Assembly: GCF_937616625.2 (NCBI RefSeq)
Contig: NC_065571.1
Span: forward strand, 41,818,651-41,882,650
Direction: 5' to 3'
From: Mercurialis annua
Lineage: Eukaryota; Streptophyta; Magnoliopsida; Malpighiales; Euphorbiaceae
Length of the DNA stretch: 64,000 nt
The notes under the pieces: model-generated
Databases searched by the model: none
Told to the model about the DNA's origin: nothing
The model's input: the letters and a program-made list of their open reading frames with translations, nothing else
Translations under genes and position numbers: made by a program
Shown: positions 1-11,821 of the stretch, one piece after another
Position numbering within the stretch: the first letter of the stretch is position 1
How the letters are laid out: each line of letters begins with the position of its first letter

Positions 1-991
1 AGCAATTTTATTTGAAAAGACTAAAATCTCAAACAAAAATTAAACCATATTACATGTGGTAATTATATTTATTAACAATAATTTTATTGCTTATAAAAAT
101 TACTAAGTGTAAAAAAAAGTTAAATCATAAAATTAAAGTCCAATACTGATTAGCTGACTAAATAAAAAAATCAAAATTTAATTATTTTTAAAAGTATATG
201 TATCGAGAAAAGCACACTATTTACTTTTTAAAAAAATTATTTATCATTTTACTATAAAATTGTAAAAATTATACATTATACTTGTTGAATTGAGCATTTT
301 ACTTCCTTTTAATTTTTATTTATAAAAATATTACATTAGAAAAAACCAGCAAAAAGGCCAAAAAACACCATTGTAATCCGGTGACCGGTTGCCGAAATTC
401 GACCGGAAAAATTCCTAACAAATAAAGGTCAATTGTGGTCAACTACGCGGTCAACATATCGTGTGTTCACTGTTGATCAATGAATTATTGATTTTGTTAA
501 TATTTTCATGTATGAGTGTTTTTTTAAGTGTTTTTTAGGTTTAACTCATATGTTCTTTTGATGTTTTTTCAGTGGTTCTATGGTGTATTTTTTTTTTATT
601 GACTGTTATATATAAGTGTTTTAAAGAGTTTATAAAATATGTCTTAAGTGTTTGTTTTGCGTTTGATTTTTACTTTATTTAATATAAACTGAAAAACACT
701 AACTAAACTTTTTATAAGACATAAACTAAAAATAAAGCTGGTCTAATTTTGGTTTATCTCAATTTTGTTTTTCATTTTTCAATCCAATACTTTTATGAAT
801 AATATTTTTTAATAGTTAAAATATCATGTTATAAAAAGTTATTTTTTATATGAGTTAATTCTTGAACTAAATTAGTTATTTATAAGTAAAATATTATTTA
901 ATAAGAGACCAATATATGATATTCTCCTCGATAAAACTAGTTATGTAGTCTTTCAAGTGCTTAAAAAAAGCATTTCAAGTGTTATATTTTA
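1..991. other. AT-rich intergenic DNA, no gene seen
   Basis: Homopolymer- and AT-rich sequence with no convincing coding region. A slightly GC-richer patch near 375-470 is not matched to anything else in the window. Nothing further can be supported. Confidence 0.6.
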
Positions 992-1783
992 GGTCTAATG
1001 TTTCAAAAAAATCCGACTTTTATCTTCTTTTCAATTTCACTCCGATGTTTAAAATTGTTAACTAATCATACTTTTGGATTTCAATTTCACCTTCAAATAT
1101 CAAATTGGTCTCTTTTAAAAAAAATTAAATCAATATTTCATATTTTAACATCTATTTTAAATAGCTCTTATTATTATAATTAAAATAAAATTGTTCTTCT
1201 GTAAATGTCCAAAAAATAATAAATTATTTGCTATTTAATACAAATAAACCAAATTTGTTTCCCTTCATGGAAAACTGTGCTTATCTTCCATGGAGAAAAA
1301 CGAGATGTTCGTCTTCTTTGAGGAAGACAAGTTGGTCGCCTTACTCAAGGAAGACAAGACTCTTTTTCCTTCCACAGAAGACGAGTTGTTCGTCTTCCGT
1401 AGAAGGAAGATAAGAACCAAATTTGGTTCGACATTCGGCTGGAGAAAAAAAAATTAATAAAATTTAAATTATTAATAAAATAGTTTTAAAAACATATTTA
1501 GATTTAATTAATTAATTAAAAATTTAAATTAATTTTAAATTAATTAAAAAATCTAAATTAGAGGATCTATTTGTATTTGTTCAAGTGGAAAAAGTATATT
1601 TCTAACCTGAAATTTAGTGTTTTTGAACAATTTCATCCCTGTATTGAAACAATCGTCCAAAACAAAAAATTGAGGGTGCAATTAAAATCTACAGATGTAG
1701 ATTTGGGTAAAGTTGACAATTTACAACGTTAGAATGAAATTGAAAATGAATTAAAAGATTGAGATATTTTGGGACAATAGGCC
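992..1783. mobile_element. Non-autonomous Mutator-like element (MULE) with GC-rich island
   Basis: The left end (GGTCTAATG...) and the reverse complement of the right end (GGCCTATTG...) align for about 70 bp as diverged terminal inverted repeats. They share the segment TTTTCAATTTCA and then AAATTGT-AACT. The flanks are 9-bp near-duplicates, TATATTTTA on the left (983-991) and AATATTTTA on the right (1784-1792), 8/9 identical, as expected of Mutator-type transposition. There is no transposase. The interior holds a GC-richer island (about 1267-1440) in which GAAGAC and its complement GTCTTC recur. It ends 26 bp before the Copia LTR. Confidence 0.7.
1267..1440. repeat. GAAGAC/GTCTTC word island inside the MULE
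   Basis: Within an otherwise AT-rich element this tract repeats the word GAAGAC and its complement at least five times (about 1311, 1323, 1350, 1377, 1393), mixed with TTCC/GGAA tracts. It can be read as protein for 61 codons, but the frame is a by-product of the repeats and I see no domain. Confidence 0.5.
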
Positions 1784-1809
1784 AATATTTTATGGTCAAA
1801 AAAACTATC

Positions 1810-2144
1810 TCTTACAGATTATGATTATTCAGCATTGGATTCATTACATCCTTAGCAGCATTGGATTCCTCTTTTCCTTCTTCTGCAAGTTATGAGCTAT
1901 GCTGATGAGCATGTGCAGATGCTGGATCACAAGCCTCGTGTGTGAAGCTCAGGTGTAAAGTTTGTTATTATTTTGCTGATGTGGCAGTAGTTAGTTTTGA
2001 GTTAGCTAGTTTGTTATACTAATATGGCATTTCATTCTTTTTATGTAACTAGATTTCTTCTAGTTTTCTCTCTATATAAAGAGAAAATCATAGGTTATAA
2101 TTCATTGTGAGATTAATAAAGACTGAGAGTTTTGTTTTCTAATA
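1810..2144 (+). repeat. 5' LTR of the Copia element
   Basis: It is 335 bp and aligns along its whole length with 9996-10330. The two differ by scattered substitutions (for example GCTGATGAGC versus ACTGAATAGC), so the insertion is not recent. The canonical TG start is changed to TC. It contains a TATATAAAGAG promoter-like box near 2074 and ends in CTAATA just before the primer-binding site. Confidence 0.9.
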
Positions 2145-2156
2145 TGATATTAGAGC
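2145..2156 (+). other. Primer-binding site (tRNA-iMet type)
   Basis: TGATATTAGAGC directly follows the LTR and is a two-mismatch version of TGGTATCAGAGC, the usual Copia site complementary to initiator methionine tRNA. Confidence 0.8.
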
Positions 2157-2281
2157 TTGTGCTCTGTATTACTTCTTTTCTTTCTTATTGAGCGATTAAT
2201 TTTTTCTCAGCTTTCAAACACTTTATGTGTTGATATTTTTCTTTTTCTGAATTAATCGTTGAAGCTTTAATCTTCTTATCA

Positions 2282-2470
2282 ATGATGAACACAAATCACA
2301 GAGTTGATGAATTTATGTCTAGTCCTTTCTTCTGGCATCCAGGTGAGAATCTCTCTCTGATTTTGGTTTCAGTTTTGTTAAATGGAGGAAATTATCATAA
2401 ATGGAGTAGATCAATGAGAATGGCTTTGTTATCCAAGAACAAGTATAAATTTGTGAACGAAGGATCACTT
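2282..2470 (+). pseudogene. Copia gag, N-terminal fragment
   Basis: Begins MMNTNHRVDEF and carries the plant Copia gag N-terminal signature HPGENLSLILVS...LNGGNYHKWSRSM (Retrotran_gag_3/UBN2 start). The frame runs into foreign sequence after FVNEGSL, where a transposon is inserted. The central gag region is missing and the zinc knuckle only reappears near 6391, so gag also lost several hundred bases at this junction. Confidence 0.85.
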
Positions 2471-2662
2471 TACCCCCCGAACTTGGCATAAAGTATCAAA
2501 AACGTCCAAATTAGCAAAACATGATCACTTTTACCTTGAACTTGTCAAATTTGGTACAACCCCCCCCCCCCCCTCCACACTCTCAACTAAGAGAGTGAGA
2601 TACACTGTTATAGTGGTTTTTTCTCTAGGTGGTTTTTCATGGTAAAAGGTTTAAAATGGTAT

Positions 2663-5645
2663 TGTCACGACCCATTTTCATGAATCGTGACCGGCGCTAG
2701 GGTATGGGTATGGTTGTACCAAAACCCGTAGCTAGCCTTGCGGATAACCAACTTAGATACATTTAAAACAAAGTACCTGCAGAAAATCACATGCTCGGGG
2801 GCAACCGAGACTTCAGCCTAATCTAGCAGTACAGATAAACAGCATATATTTAAAGTACGCTTAATCTCAAATAAACTCCAACATGGCAATATAATATAAA
2901 TGCCATAACACTGTAATCATGCCACAAGCGATAAGTAATAGTTGGACCAATCCAACAACAATAGTCTAAAATATAAACGTAAGACTAAGACATGAATAAT
3001 ATGAAACTACTACTGCGGTCTAAGAGTTTAAAATAGTTCGACTCATTTATTCTGAAATAAGATAAAGAACCTCCGAGAATGAAGAAACGGAGATCGACCA
3101 AACGCTCAAATCATAAACCTGGAAAATTTGGGAAAACAACGGGGTCAGATTTACTGAGTAGAGTTTATATAACCATTTACATTTATTAAGTTAAAAACCT
3201 TTAAAAGCGTTTAATAAAACATTTTCATTATGGATTATCAATGAAACCCTAAACCACAATTCTAAATCCATTGTCGTGTCGGTGAGACGTATCTCAATAG
3301 CCGATCCCCGACTATCACTTAATAAATAGTGAGCCCAGGAGACGTATCTTCCACCGGTGCCCTCACTGAGGTGAGACGTATCTCAAACCTACCTCAATAC
3401 CATAATCATTACCGGTGCGCACGCAGTCCCGATGATGCCCATCGAGTAGCACGTTCCAAATCAAATCCACAATGCCGAAAACAGTTCAAAAGCTGTTTAT
3501 ACATATATACATACAAAATATAACATTTGCTTAATAAAGAGGTAAATAGAGATATAAACTCACTGCTTGCTATTCCACGTGAAACTTGACAAGCACCTAA
3601 CTCTGGTTCGCCTCTGAAGTACGAACAGTCGACGGGTCTAAATAAAATATTAAAATCATAATTAAAATCAGACCCTAACTCTAAAGAGTACTAGACAACA
3701 CATAGGACTAGTACACACAACAACACGCCAATGAATAATCAAACACATAAGATTAAAACGTATTAAAACTATAACCCAAGTTATAGAAATCAAATCATAT
3801 AGTTATATATAATAAATTACACTTCAAGTAATTTATTAAACAATTTAATTTAACCCAAGTTAAAAATCCATATCAGTGAGTCAGCCGAGTTATTAAAAAC
3901 TACCAAGCTTCTTCCCACTTATTGGGCGACCACAGTCTAACCCAAACAAAATTTATAAATTTTATAAACCCGAGTTTATAAATTAAAAATACTTGATAAA
4001 ACCATTATCTATATTAAAATAGAATTTAATATCTTATAGTTCAAGTAACCCAAGTTACAATCCAAAAACTTAATTAGATAAGTCATAAAAGTTTAGGGAC
4101 TAAATTGTACTTTAGCCAAATAGGGACTAAACTGTACTTTAGCCAAAAAGGGCTAAATAGTACTTTAGTCAATTATGAAATCCAATAAATTTCCCATTCT
4201 TCATTTACTAATTAAAAATCAATTGGAAGTCCCAAAAGATAAAACATAACTTAAATAAGCTTTTAGAAACTTTTAGGGGCTAAATTGCAATTTAGTCAAT
4301 TGACATATCGATTAAGATTACATATAATTACCCGAGTAATTATATTAATTTAAGTTATAGAATATTTAGCGTATTCTAATTGTCTATTTAAAATCAACGA
4401 GTTCAAGTTATAAACGGAACCAAATTCAATAGATAAAACAACTTAAGGAATTCAATTTATTTAAACAAACAATTTTAGTGATTAGATGCTACTTTTAACC
4501 ATCTTTTTCAATCAAAGAATCAAACTCATTCTGCCATTAACAGTACCCGCCATTCTCAATTTCAAAAGTAAGCAAATCAAGAACAAGTTCACAACTCAAT
4601 AACTTTCATGATTCTTAACAATCAAAACTAAACAAGATCCTAATTATCAAACAAAACCAAGATAACACTTCCATCTAAAGTCCATAAACAATCAAAATCA
4701 AGCATCAATACCAATTAAACATCGCTGAAACTTCAAAACTCACGCACAGCCTACGCGATTTCAAAACGACGAAGAATCGAACCGTAAACTATGAAACAAA
4801 TTCTCAAATTGGAAGCTTAACCATTTAACAACTATCATACTAAGATTTGTAGTCTCAAATAAGGTAAAAATCATAACCAAAGTGAAGAAGGTAATCGGCA
4901 GAAATCAAAGAAATCAAGAACAGTGGATAGACAACTCAAAACGATAAACTTGCAGCGATTGAAACGGGATTGATTACGTACCGTTTTGGCGAAAACAAGG
5001 ATGGAAATTGAAGAGGCGTGTGTCTATAATCTTATCGACGAAACGGAACTGGATTCGATCAAGAAACGAAGGAGAACGAATCAATTAAAGCAAGGGACGT
5101 TTAAAGCTAAAACTGAAATTGAAAACAACTTACCACAGAAATTTTCTGTCAACTTCGGAAGGGATTACGGCTAACGATTCCTCAGCGAAAACGGAAAGGA
5201 ATGATGGCTACGGGTTGTTTGCAGCGTGGTGAATGTTTTAGGTCAAAAATATTAAGCATTTAAACGTAGGAATTAGGTTAAAAACGAGGTGGAAGTAGGG
5301 TTGGTGAAAGGGCAAAACTGCCCTTAAGAACCAAGCCTGGTTCTCGAACGAGACAGGCTGGTCTCGTTCGAGACCAGTGCAAAAATTGCACAGTCCCGTA
5401 CGGGACAGGCACAGTCCCGTACGGGACTGTGCGTGAAATTCCCAGGTCTCTTACGAGACCTGGGTTTTTCCTCCTTGGTTCAACCATTTGGTTGAACCAA
5501 GACCCAAAGGAACCGTGAACCAAACCCAAATTTGAAATTGAACCGAACCAAAATTTAACTACGAATCAAACCGCCCCCCGAAGAATTTAATTTAATACCG
5601 AAAATAAATTTAGAAAATTTTAAAAAAAAAATCCGGGATATTGCA
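2663..5645 (+). mobile_element. Gypsy-type solo LTR, 2,983 bp
   Basis: It starts TGTCACGACCC and ends GGGATATTGCA (TG...CA ends) and is flanked by perfect 5-bp duplications GGTAT (2658-2662 and 5646-5650). No gag-pol and no second LTR copy adjoin it. TGTCACGACCC starts are common in large plant Ty3/Gypsy LTRs, so recombination between the two LTRs of a full element probably left this solo LTR. Parts of 3170-3640 are similar to the reverse strand of 24540-25232. Orientation is assigned only from TG...CA and by family analogy. Confidence 0.8.
5330..5510. repeat. Hairpin cluster near the end of the solo LTR
   Basis: At least four inverted repeats in 180 bp: TGGTCTCG/CGAGACCA, CAGTCCCGTACGGGACTG (perfect, extending one or two bases each side, with GTCCCGTACGGGAC also repeated just upstream), CCCAGGTCTC/GAGACCTGGG and CTTGGTTCAACCA/TGGTTGAACCAAG. 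The words TCTCG and GTCCCG recur in both orientations. Confidence 0.8.
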
Positions 5646-5827
5646 GGTATATATTTTTTTTAATTATTTCAAATCAATCCATAATAAGTAAAAAAAACAA
5701 TTTAACTTTTTTAATTTTAAAATTTTACATATTAACTAAAAATAAAAGGGGCCTTTTTGTACTTTTTACAAATAAATCAATTTTTTTTAATAATTGATGA
5801 ACAACTGTCAGTGAAGAATCCGGCAGC

Positions 5828-5985
5828 TGCTCATCGTCGTCTCTCATAGAGACGACCTTCGTCTCAGTTGAGAGACGAACCCAGATGGGTTCGTCTCTCA
5901 ACGGCGACGAAGTTCAACGTCCCCGTTGAGAGACGACCCATCTGGGTTCGTCTCTGAACAGAGACGATCTGTAGTCTCTCAACGG
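5828..5985. repeat. GAGACGA/TCGTCTC hairpin island
   Basis: The word GAGACGA or its complement occurs about ten times in 160 bp. The strongest hairpin has 14-bp arms GAGAGACGAACCCA / TGGGTTCGTCTCTC separated by two bases (about 5868-5897). A second near-copy of that hairpin follows at about 5927-5955. A GC-rich GGCGGCGATGG / GCGGTGGT tract follows. Confidence 0.85.
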
Positions 5986-6204
5986 ATACTCCTCGATTGG
6001 GGCGGCGATGGATTTTTGGGCGGTGTTTTATGGGTTTCGAGCGGTGGTTTGTGGGTTTCGAGCGGTGGTTGGTGGAGGTGGAGAAAAAGGGACGGTGGTA
6101 GTAGCAGTGTAAAATAAAAAAAGCGATGAATTTATCGGTTTAGAATTACATTAAACATTTAGCTAAATTAGATTAATTAAGTTAATTGTTTAATTAGATT
6201 ATAG

Positions 6205-6585
6205 AGTAATGTCTTTGCTGCAAAGGCAAATTTGCAGAATTAGCAAGAATGTAGTCATGGATTCTATGATGATGAATACTCAACTTGATATGAATTACAT
6301 GTGAACTATGTGAGAGGTAGAGGAGCTCTTGCATTCAGAGGAGACTATGAAAGATCTGGCAATTCTGGCTTTGGAAATTTTCAATCCAGTAAAATGAAAC
6401 ATTGCTCTTTTTGTGGCCTCTTAAGACATACAGTGGATATATGCTATAGGAAACATGGATTTCCTCTTGGTTATCAATCAAAATATAAAAGAGAGAACAA
6501 TTTTACTCCTCAAGCTAACTATGCTTATGCAGAATCAAAATTTACAGATCCTAAGATGAAGGAATCAATGTCAGAGCAATCATAG
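6205..6585 (+). pseudogene. Copia gag, C-terminal fragment with zinc knuckle
   Basis: After the insertion gag resumes. A CCHC knuckle CSFCGLLRHTVDIC (C-x2-C-x4-H-x4-C) is followed by YRKHGFP, the usual Copia arrangement for nucleocapsid RNA binding. An in-frame stop at about 6301 and another at 6583 interrupt it. The junction with the inserted element lies within about 6120-6210. Confidence 0.8.
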
Positions 6586-6703
6586 CACAGGGAAATATTG
6601 TTTTTAATGAAAGTGAAGCATCAAGAGTTATTTTTCCTTTCACTCCAGATCAATATCAAAAGATCGTGGCATTGGTTCAACAACCTTATATGACTGGATC
6701 AAC

Positions 6704-8666
6704 TTGCCAGAAGCATCTCATGTCAATTCTCTCACAGCTTCTTTTAAAACTCAGAAAGAAACTCAAGCTATGATTTGGTCTTGTCAATCTAATGATGATT
6801 GTTATACAAACAAATGGATCCTTGATATGGGAGCAACTGATCATATCACTTGCAACCTTGATTATTTGATCAAATCTAAGGCAGTAATTGGTGTCCATGT
6901 TAGGTTTCCTAATGAGGAACTTATAGTAGTAACTCATATAGGATCAATAAAGATATATTTTGAGCTAATTCTTGATCATGTTCTTTATGTTCCTCAGTTC
7001 AACTTTAATCTTATATTTACCAGCAGACTGACTGATAATAAAAACACATGCTTGATTATTCATGGTGACTCTTGTTTTATTCAAGACCTTCATATATGGA
7101 GGATTATTGGACAAATTGAAAAAAGAAATGGGTTATATCAATTAGTTCAAAGTCAGAAATTAAACATTGTTACTAATCCTTCCTGTTTGAATAATGTTTG
7201 CCAAGTTGATAATTATGCAGAACTATGGCATTACAGATTAGGACATTTGTCTCCTAAGGTTCTTAGATTGATGAAAAGGATGGAACCATCAATGATGGAT
7301 TCTGTAGCACATGTTTGTGATGTTTGTCATTATGCAAAACAAAGAAAATTGGCTTTTCCTATCAGTATTTCTATTTCTAAAAGAATATTAGATTTAATTC
7401 ATGTTGATATCTGGGGACCTATGTCTGTGGCTTTAATGCATGGTTTCAAGTAATTCTTGACTATTGTGGATGATTATTCTAGACACACCTGGATCTTTCT
7501 CGTGAAACATAAATTAGAAACAAGAGGTATTCTAAACAACTTTGTAACTTATGCTCATAATCAAAGGAATAAAGACCATAAGATCAGATAATGGTCTAGA
7601 ATGCAAGCAGAATGAATCTTATCTCAAACATGGGGTTAAGCATCAAAGAAGTTGTGTATACATTCTAGATCAAAATGGATTATTAGAGAGGAAGCATCAA
7701 CACATTTTAAATGTTTCTCGAGCTCGAAAGTTTCAATCCTCTTTGCCTACTCATTTATGGGAACACTATGTTCAGTATGTTGTGTATTTGATCAATAGGA
7801 CACCCTCACATGTTATCAAAAATAAGACTCCCTATGAGATGTTGTATGAGTCTATGCATATTCAAAATTACTTAAGAGTCTTTGGTTGCTTGTGTTTTAC
7901 AAGCACCGTTGAAGCCACAAGAAGCAAGTTTGACAAAAGAGTTCTCAAATGTATTTTTTTAGGCATCCCTGCTTCCATAAAAGGTTATGTTTTATACTGC
8001 ATAAACACTTCTCAAATCTTAGTGTCACGAAATGTAGTGTTCTATGAACATAATTATCCTTATATGCATAAATTAGATTCATCTGATTTGTCTGCAACTG
8101 CTTCACAAAATCTGGACAGTAGTCATTTTTCTTTTCTTCCAGAACCAAATCCCTCTATTTCAGAACCAAACATACGTTACATACCTACTAGTCTAGGGTC
8201 CAATCCTTGGGCAACTCATCCTACTTCTTTTTCACCTCCCTCTATCTTTCAACCTTCTGATTTTACTGAGTTAAGAAGATCAACTAGATCATATAAAATT
8301 CCTGCACACCTAAAGGATTACTCAGTATCTTTACCTCCTTCATTGTATAAACCTCTAACAACCCCTCATGTTCTTTCATCTGTTCTTACCTATAAAAATC
8401 TTTCACAAAATCATAAAACTTTTACTTTAAACATAAGTTCCATTTCTGAACCAAAAAACTATAATGAAGCAGTCAAGCATCCATGCTGGAGAAATGGTAT
8501 GGAAGCAGAGATGAAAGCTTTAGAAAGCAATAACACCCGGATTGTATCTGATCTTCCACAAGGAAAACAAGTTATATATTGTAAATGGGTTTACAAAACT
8601 AAGTTTAAATCAAATGCCAGCATTGAGAGGTGCAAAGCAAGATTGGTTGCTAAGGGTTATAATTAG
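6704..8666 (+). pseudogene. Copia pol: protease, integrase and start of reverse transcriptase (broken)
   Basis: Protease: WILDMGATDHIT, where the catalytic DTGA has become DMGA. GAG-pre-integrase: LWHYRLGHLSPKVL with a CDVCHYAKQRK zinc-finger end. Integrase catalytic residues are visible as D in LIHVDIWGP, D in IRSDNGLE and E in LLERKHQ, but the frame is broken at 7453 (stop, then frame change before about 7551). The RT start (EAVKHPCWRNGMEAEMKAL, CKWVYKTKFK) follows and is cut by a stop at 8664. No functional polyprotein can be made. Confidence 0.92.
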
Positions 8667-9987
8667 CAGGAAAATTTGGATTACCTTGATACTTTCTCTC
8701 CTGTTGTTAAAATGACAAGTGTAAGAACTTTGTTGGCCCTTGCAGCAACTCATAATTGGCATTTACATCAGTTAGATGTCAATAATGCTTTCCTACATGG
8801 GGATTTGAATGAAGAAGTTTACATTACATTACCACAAGGCTTAAATCATTTCGAAGTCCAGTTCTAAAGTATGCAAGCTGCAAAAATCCTTATATGGTTT
8901 GAAACAAACAAGCAGGCAATGGAATGCAAAACCCAGCTCAACATTGGTCAGTTAAGGATTCAAACCATCAACAACATATTCTTCATTATTCATCAAGGTA
9001 TTTAGAAACCATTCCATTGCTCTACTTGTTTATGTAGATGACTTGATTATTGCTAGCAATAACATGGAAGAAGTTGAAAATATTAAGGATTATCTGCATG
9101 CAACTTTCAGCATCAAAGATCTTGGTACACTAAAGTACTTTCTTGGTCTTGAGGTAGCCAGATCCACCAAAGGTATAACACTTTATCAAAGAAAGTATGC
9201 TACTAACCTATTAGCATATACGTGATTTTCTGAAGCAAAACTAGTTTTTACTCCGATGGTGAATTCTAAGAGGTTAAGTAAAAATGATGGAACACCTTCG
9301 TCTGATAATTTTGCATACAGACAACTTGTTGGTAAGTTGTTGTATCTGTGTGTAACCAGGCCTAATCCTTCATATGGAGTCCAACAATTGTCACAATTCT
9401 TGGATTGTCCTACTTCCTTACATTTAGTTGCTACTCAACGTGTGCTTAGATATCTTAAATCAGCACCTGGTAAAAGCTTATTCTTCTCTTCTGAGTCAGA
9501 CTTAAACTTAAAGACTTTCTCTGATTCTGACTGGGCAACCTGCATTGATACAAAAAGGTCAATCTCAGGCTATTGTGTTTTTATAGGCACTTCCCTTATC
9601 TCATGGAAGTCAAAGAAGCAGACCACTGTCTCTAAGTGCAGTAGAAAAGCATAATACAGGGCACTAGTTACTTAAACTTGTGAACTGCAATGGCTTACAT
9701 ATTTGCTTCAAGACATTCATCAATCTCAGATTGGTTCAGCTCAATTATTCTATAATAATCAATCTGCGATCCAACTTGCACACAATCCATTTTATCATGA
9801 AAGGTCCATACATATTGACATTGATTGTCATATTATCAGAGAGAAGATTGCATTTGGATTGATTCACTTGCTTCCAGTTAGTTATGTTAACCAACTTGCA
9901 GACTGCCTCACTAAACCACTGCCTCCTACTTATTTTTCTCACTCCATATCCAAGATGGGCTTACTTGATATGTATGCTCCAGCTTGA
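8667..9987 (+). pseudogene. Copia pol: reverse transcriptase and RNase H (broken)
   Basis: Continues RT as [27 protein letters not shown] and, after a frame break near 8870-9020, VYVDDLIIASN with the catalytic YVDD. KDLGTLKYFLGLEV follows, then RNase H pieces DSDWATCIDTKRSISGYC and ADCLTKPLPP. At least four stops or shifts separate the pieces. It ends at the polypurine tract just before the 3' LTR. Confidence 0.92.
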
Positions 9988-9995
9988 GGGGGAGC
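9983..9995 (+). other. Polypurine tract of the Copia element
   Basis: CTTGAGGGGGAGC lies immediately 5' of the 3' LTR, the usual plus-strand priming site (canonical TTGAGGGGGAG). Confidence 0.8.
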
Positions 9996-10330
9996 TCTTA
10001 CAGATTATGATTATTCAGCATTGGATTCCTTAAGTTCTTAGCAGCATTGGATTCCTCTTTTCCTTCTTCTACAAGTTATGAGCTATACTGAATAGCATGT
10101 GCAGCTGCTGGATCACAAGCCTCGTGTATGAAGATCATGTGTAAAGTTTGTTATTGTTTTGCTGATGTGGCAGCAATTAGTTATGAGTTAGTTAATTTGT
10201 TATGTTGATGTGGCATTTCATTCTTTTTCTGTAACTAGATTTCTTCTAGTTTTCTCTCTATATTAAGAGAAAACTATAGGTTGTAATTCATTGTGAGATT
10301 AATAAATATTGAGAGTTTTGTTTTCTAATA
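9996..10330 (+). repeat. 3' LTR of the Copia element
   Basis: 335 bp, full-length partner of 1810-2144, followed by ATATC, which may be the second copy of the target duplication. Confidence 0.9.
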
Positions 10331-10990
10331 ATATCGGAGAAAACGCTTGTCCCTGCCAATGAAATATCTCATAAAATATTTTAGTGATTGAACTATTTTT
10401 TTTATAACAGAGTTGTTACCTTCCTTAACTAGGTTTCCCAATCATTAGCATTTGCTTTTTTTTTTTAATTAATGCTTGCTGCTTTTCAAATATATTGATG
10501 CAAACTAATTGCTTTTGATAACTATTTGTTTATAACTATTTTAACCTCTTGGCTAAAATTATAGCCAGCACAATTTAATTTTAACTCAACATAGAACTTT
10601 CCATCAAAACAAATAATCATTGTTTATGTTATAAATTTAAATATACTAACTCTTTTTTTTATTAAAATAATTGTCATCATTATCGTTATCATATCATTTT
10701 TACTTATTTTTCTCTATAAATTAATCTTTGAACCAGTGCAACAATTTAAATGGATACCAATTACAACATTTTAAAACAGACACATAGATAACTTTTGATG
10801 AATGATTATAGAGAATATTGTTTATTTATATCTTTTGGTCCACAAGTCCATTTCAAAACTTTCATTATATTTTTCATACACCATCTATATAAAAAGAAAG
10901 AATTAAGATTTGGAAAATCAAAAGAATCACAGATTTATATTATTTGTAAAGCTTCAATTTTCGTCAACAATGATCGGAGGTGCCGTTCTT
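10331..10990. other. AT-rich DNA, no gene seen
   Basis: No coding signature or terminal repeats recognised. The region just before 11000 may include a highly diverged start of the next Copia relic's left LTR. Confidence 0.5.
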
Positions 10991-11401
10991 TGTTTCTGCT
11001 TTTATGTGATTATATCATATTGTACATACCAGATTCGACACATATAACTTCTATATAAATAGACTTGTAATTCTTCATAATAAAATACTGTAAATTATTC
11101 TAATTGCTCAAATTATCACGGTATACGAGCAGGTTTAACATCTTTCTAAAAAAATTGTTATTTTTCTTTTGAAGATTTCTTCTTGTCTTTATATATCCTT
11201 TTTAAGGATCATTGCAATCTGGAAAAAAAATTAGTGTTCATAAACAAATGGATGGATGAGAATAATTTGAATTCATATCTGTCAAATTTAATGGTATAAA
11301 TTATGTTATTTGGGATATTCACTTCTCCATTATTGTTGAAGGCAAATGGTTCTCTTACATGCTTGATGGGTCTCTGCAGACACCTATTTTCCAGACAAAT
11401 A

Positions 11402-11805
11402 AAAAGTGATAAGGGATTAAAGCGTCTAATGATGATTTCTAGGGAAATTTGTCGGTGTGACGGGCTATCGATTTTTTTTATTTGAATTCAAGCAGGCGTG
11501 ACCAGTGCAGAACTACAAATTTGGGAGACTGAAACATAATTAGTTTGTCAGTTTATTCCGTCAAACTTGCAAATTGGTCCATAAACTTTTAAGGCACAAC
11601 AATTAGTCTGATTCCTCAGACTTTATTGTGACTGCTTTGGACTTTATGGGCTATTTGCGGCTAATTATGCTTCCATCTTGCAAATTCGTAAATATGCACC
11701 AATTTAGCCCGTTTGAATTCAAACAGGCGGACTCCAAGCTCGTCACACGGACAAATTTCTCTGAAAATTATCATCAGACGCTTCAGTCCCTTATCGCTTT
11801 TTACC
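11402..11805. mobile_element. Fold-back MITE inside the Copia relic
   Basis: About 90-bp inverted repeats: left AAAAAGTGATAAGGGAT..AAGCGTCT.ATGATGATTTC.. and right, reverse-complemented, AAAAAGCGATAAGGGAC..AAGCGTCTGATGATAATTTTC... Both arms end near TTTGAATTCAA and CAGGCG. No clear target duplication. It lies between the gag remnant and the RT remnant, near the site of the internal deletion. Confidence 0.75.
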
Positions 11806-11821
11806 TGTTAAAAAAAGAATG

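Larger units (their letters stand above)
2470..6200. mobile_element. MULE-type insertion in Copia gag, one end lost, itself split by a solo LTR
   Basis: From about 2470 (ACCCCCCGAACTTGGCA...) to roughly 6200 the sequence is foreign to gag. The left edge resembles the ends of other MULE-type MITEs in this window (C-tract, GAACTTG wording). I could not find the matching inverted end on the right, so that end was probably deleted together with part of gag. The right part carries the GAGACGA hairpin island and a GGTGG/GGCGAT-rich tract (5990-6110) like other MULEs here. Both boundaries are approximate. Confidence 0.55.
1810..10330 (+). mobile_element. Degenerate Ty1/Copia retrotransposon with nested insertions
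   Basis: Two 335-bp LTRs flank a PBS, gag with zinc knuckle, protease, integrase, reverse transcriptase, RNase H and a polypurine tract, in the Copia order PR-INT-RT-RH. Possible 5-bp target duplication: CTATC (1805-1809) and ATATC (10331-10335), 4/5 identical. The reading frame has many stops and shifts, and gag is split by a 3.7-kb insertion (about 2470-6200), so the element is dead. Without the insertion it would be about 4.8 kb, normal for Copia. Confidence 0.93.

Noticed and set aside
2560..2575. Poly-C run as a regulatory or telomere-like element
   Set aside because: A simple homopolymer at the decayed edge of a MULE; no repeat unit or other evidence.
5278..5529. 83-codon minus-strand frame with repeated GTVPVPYGTV
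   Set aside because: It is the hairpin cluster of the solo LTR read through; no domain or conservation.
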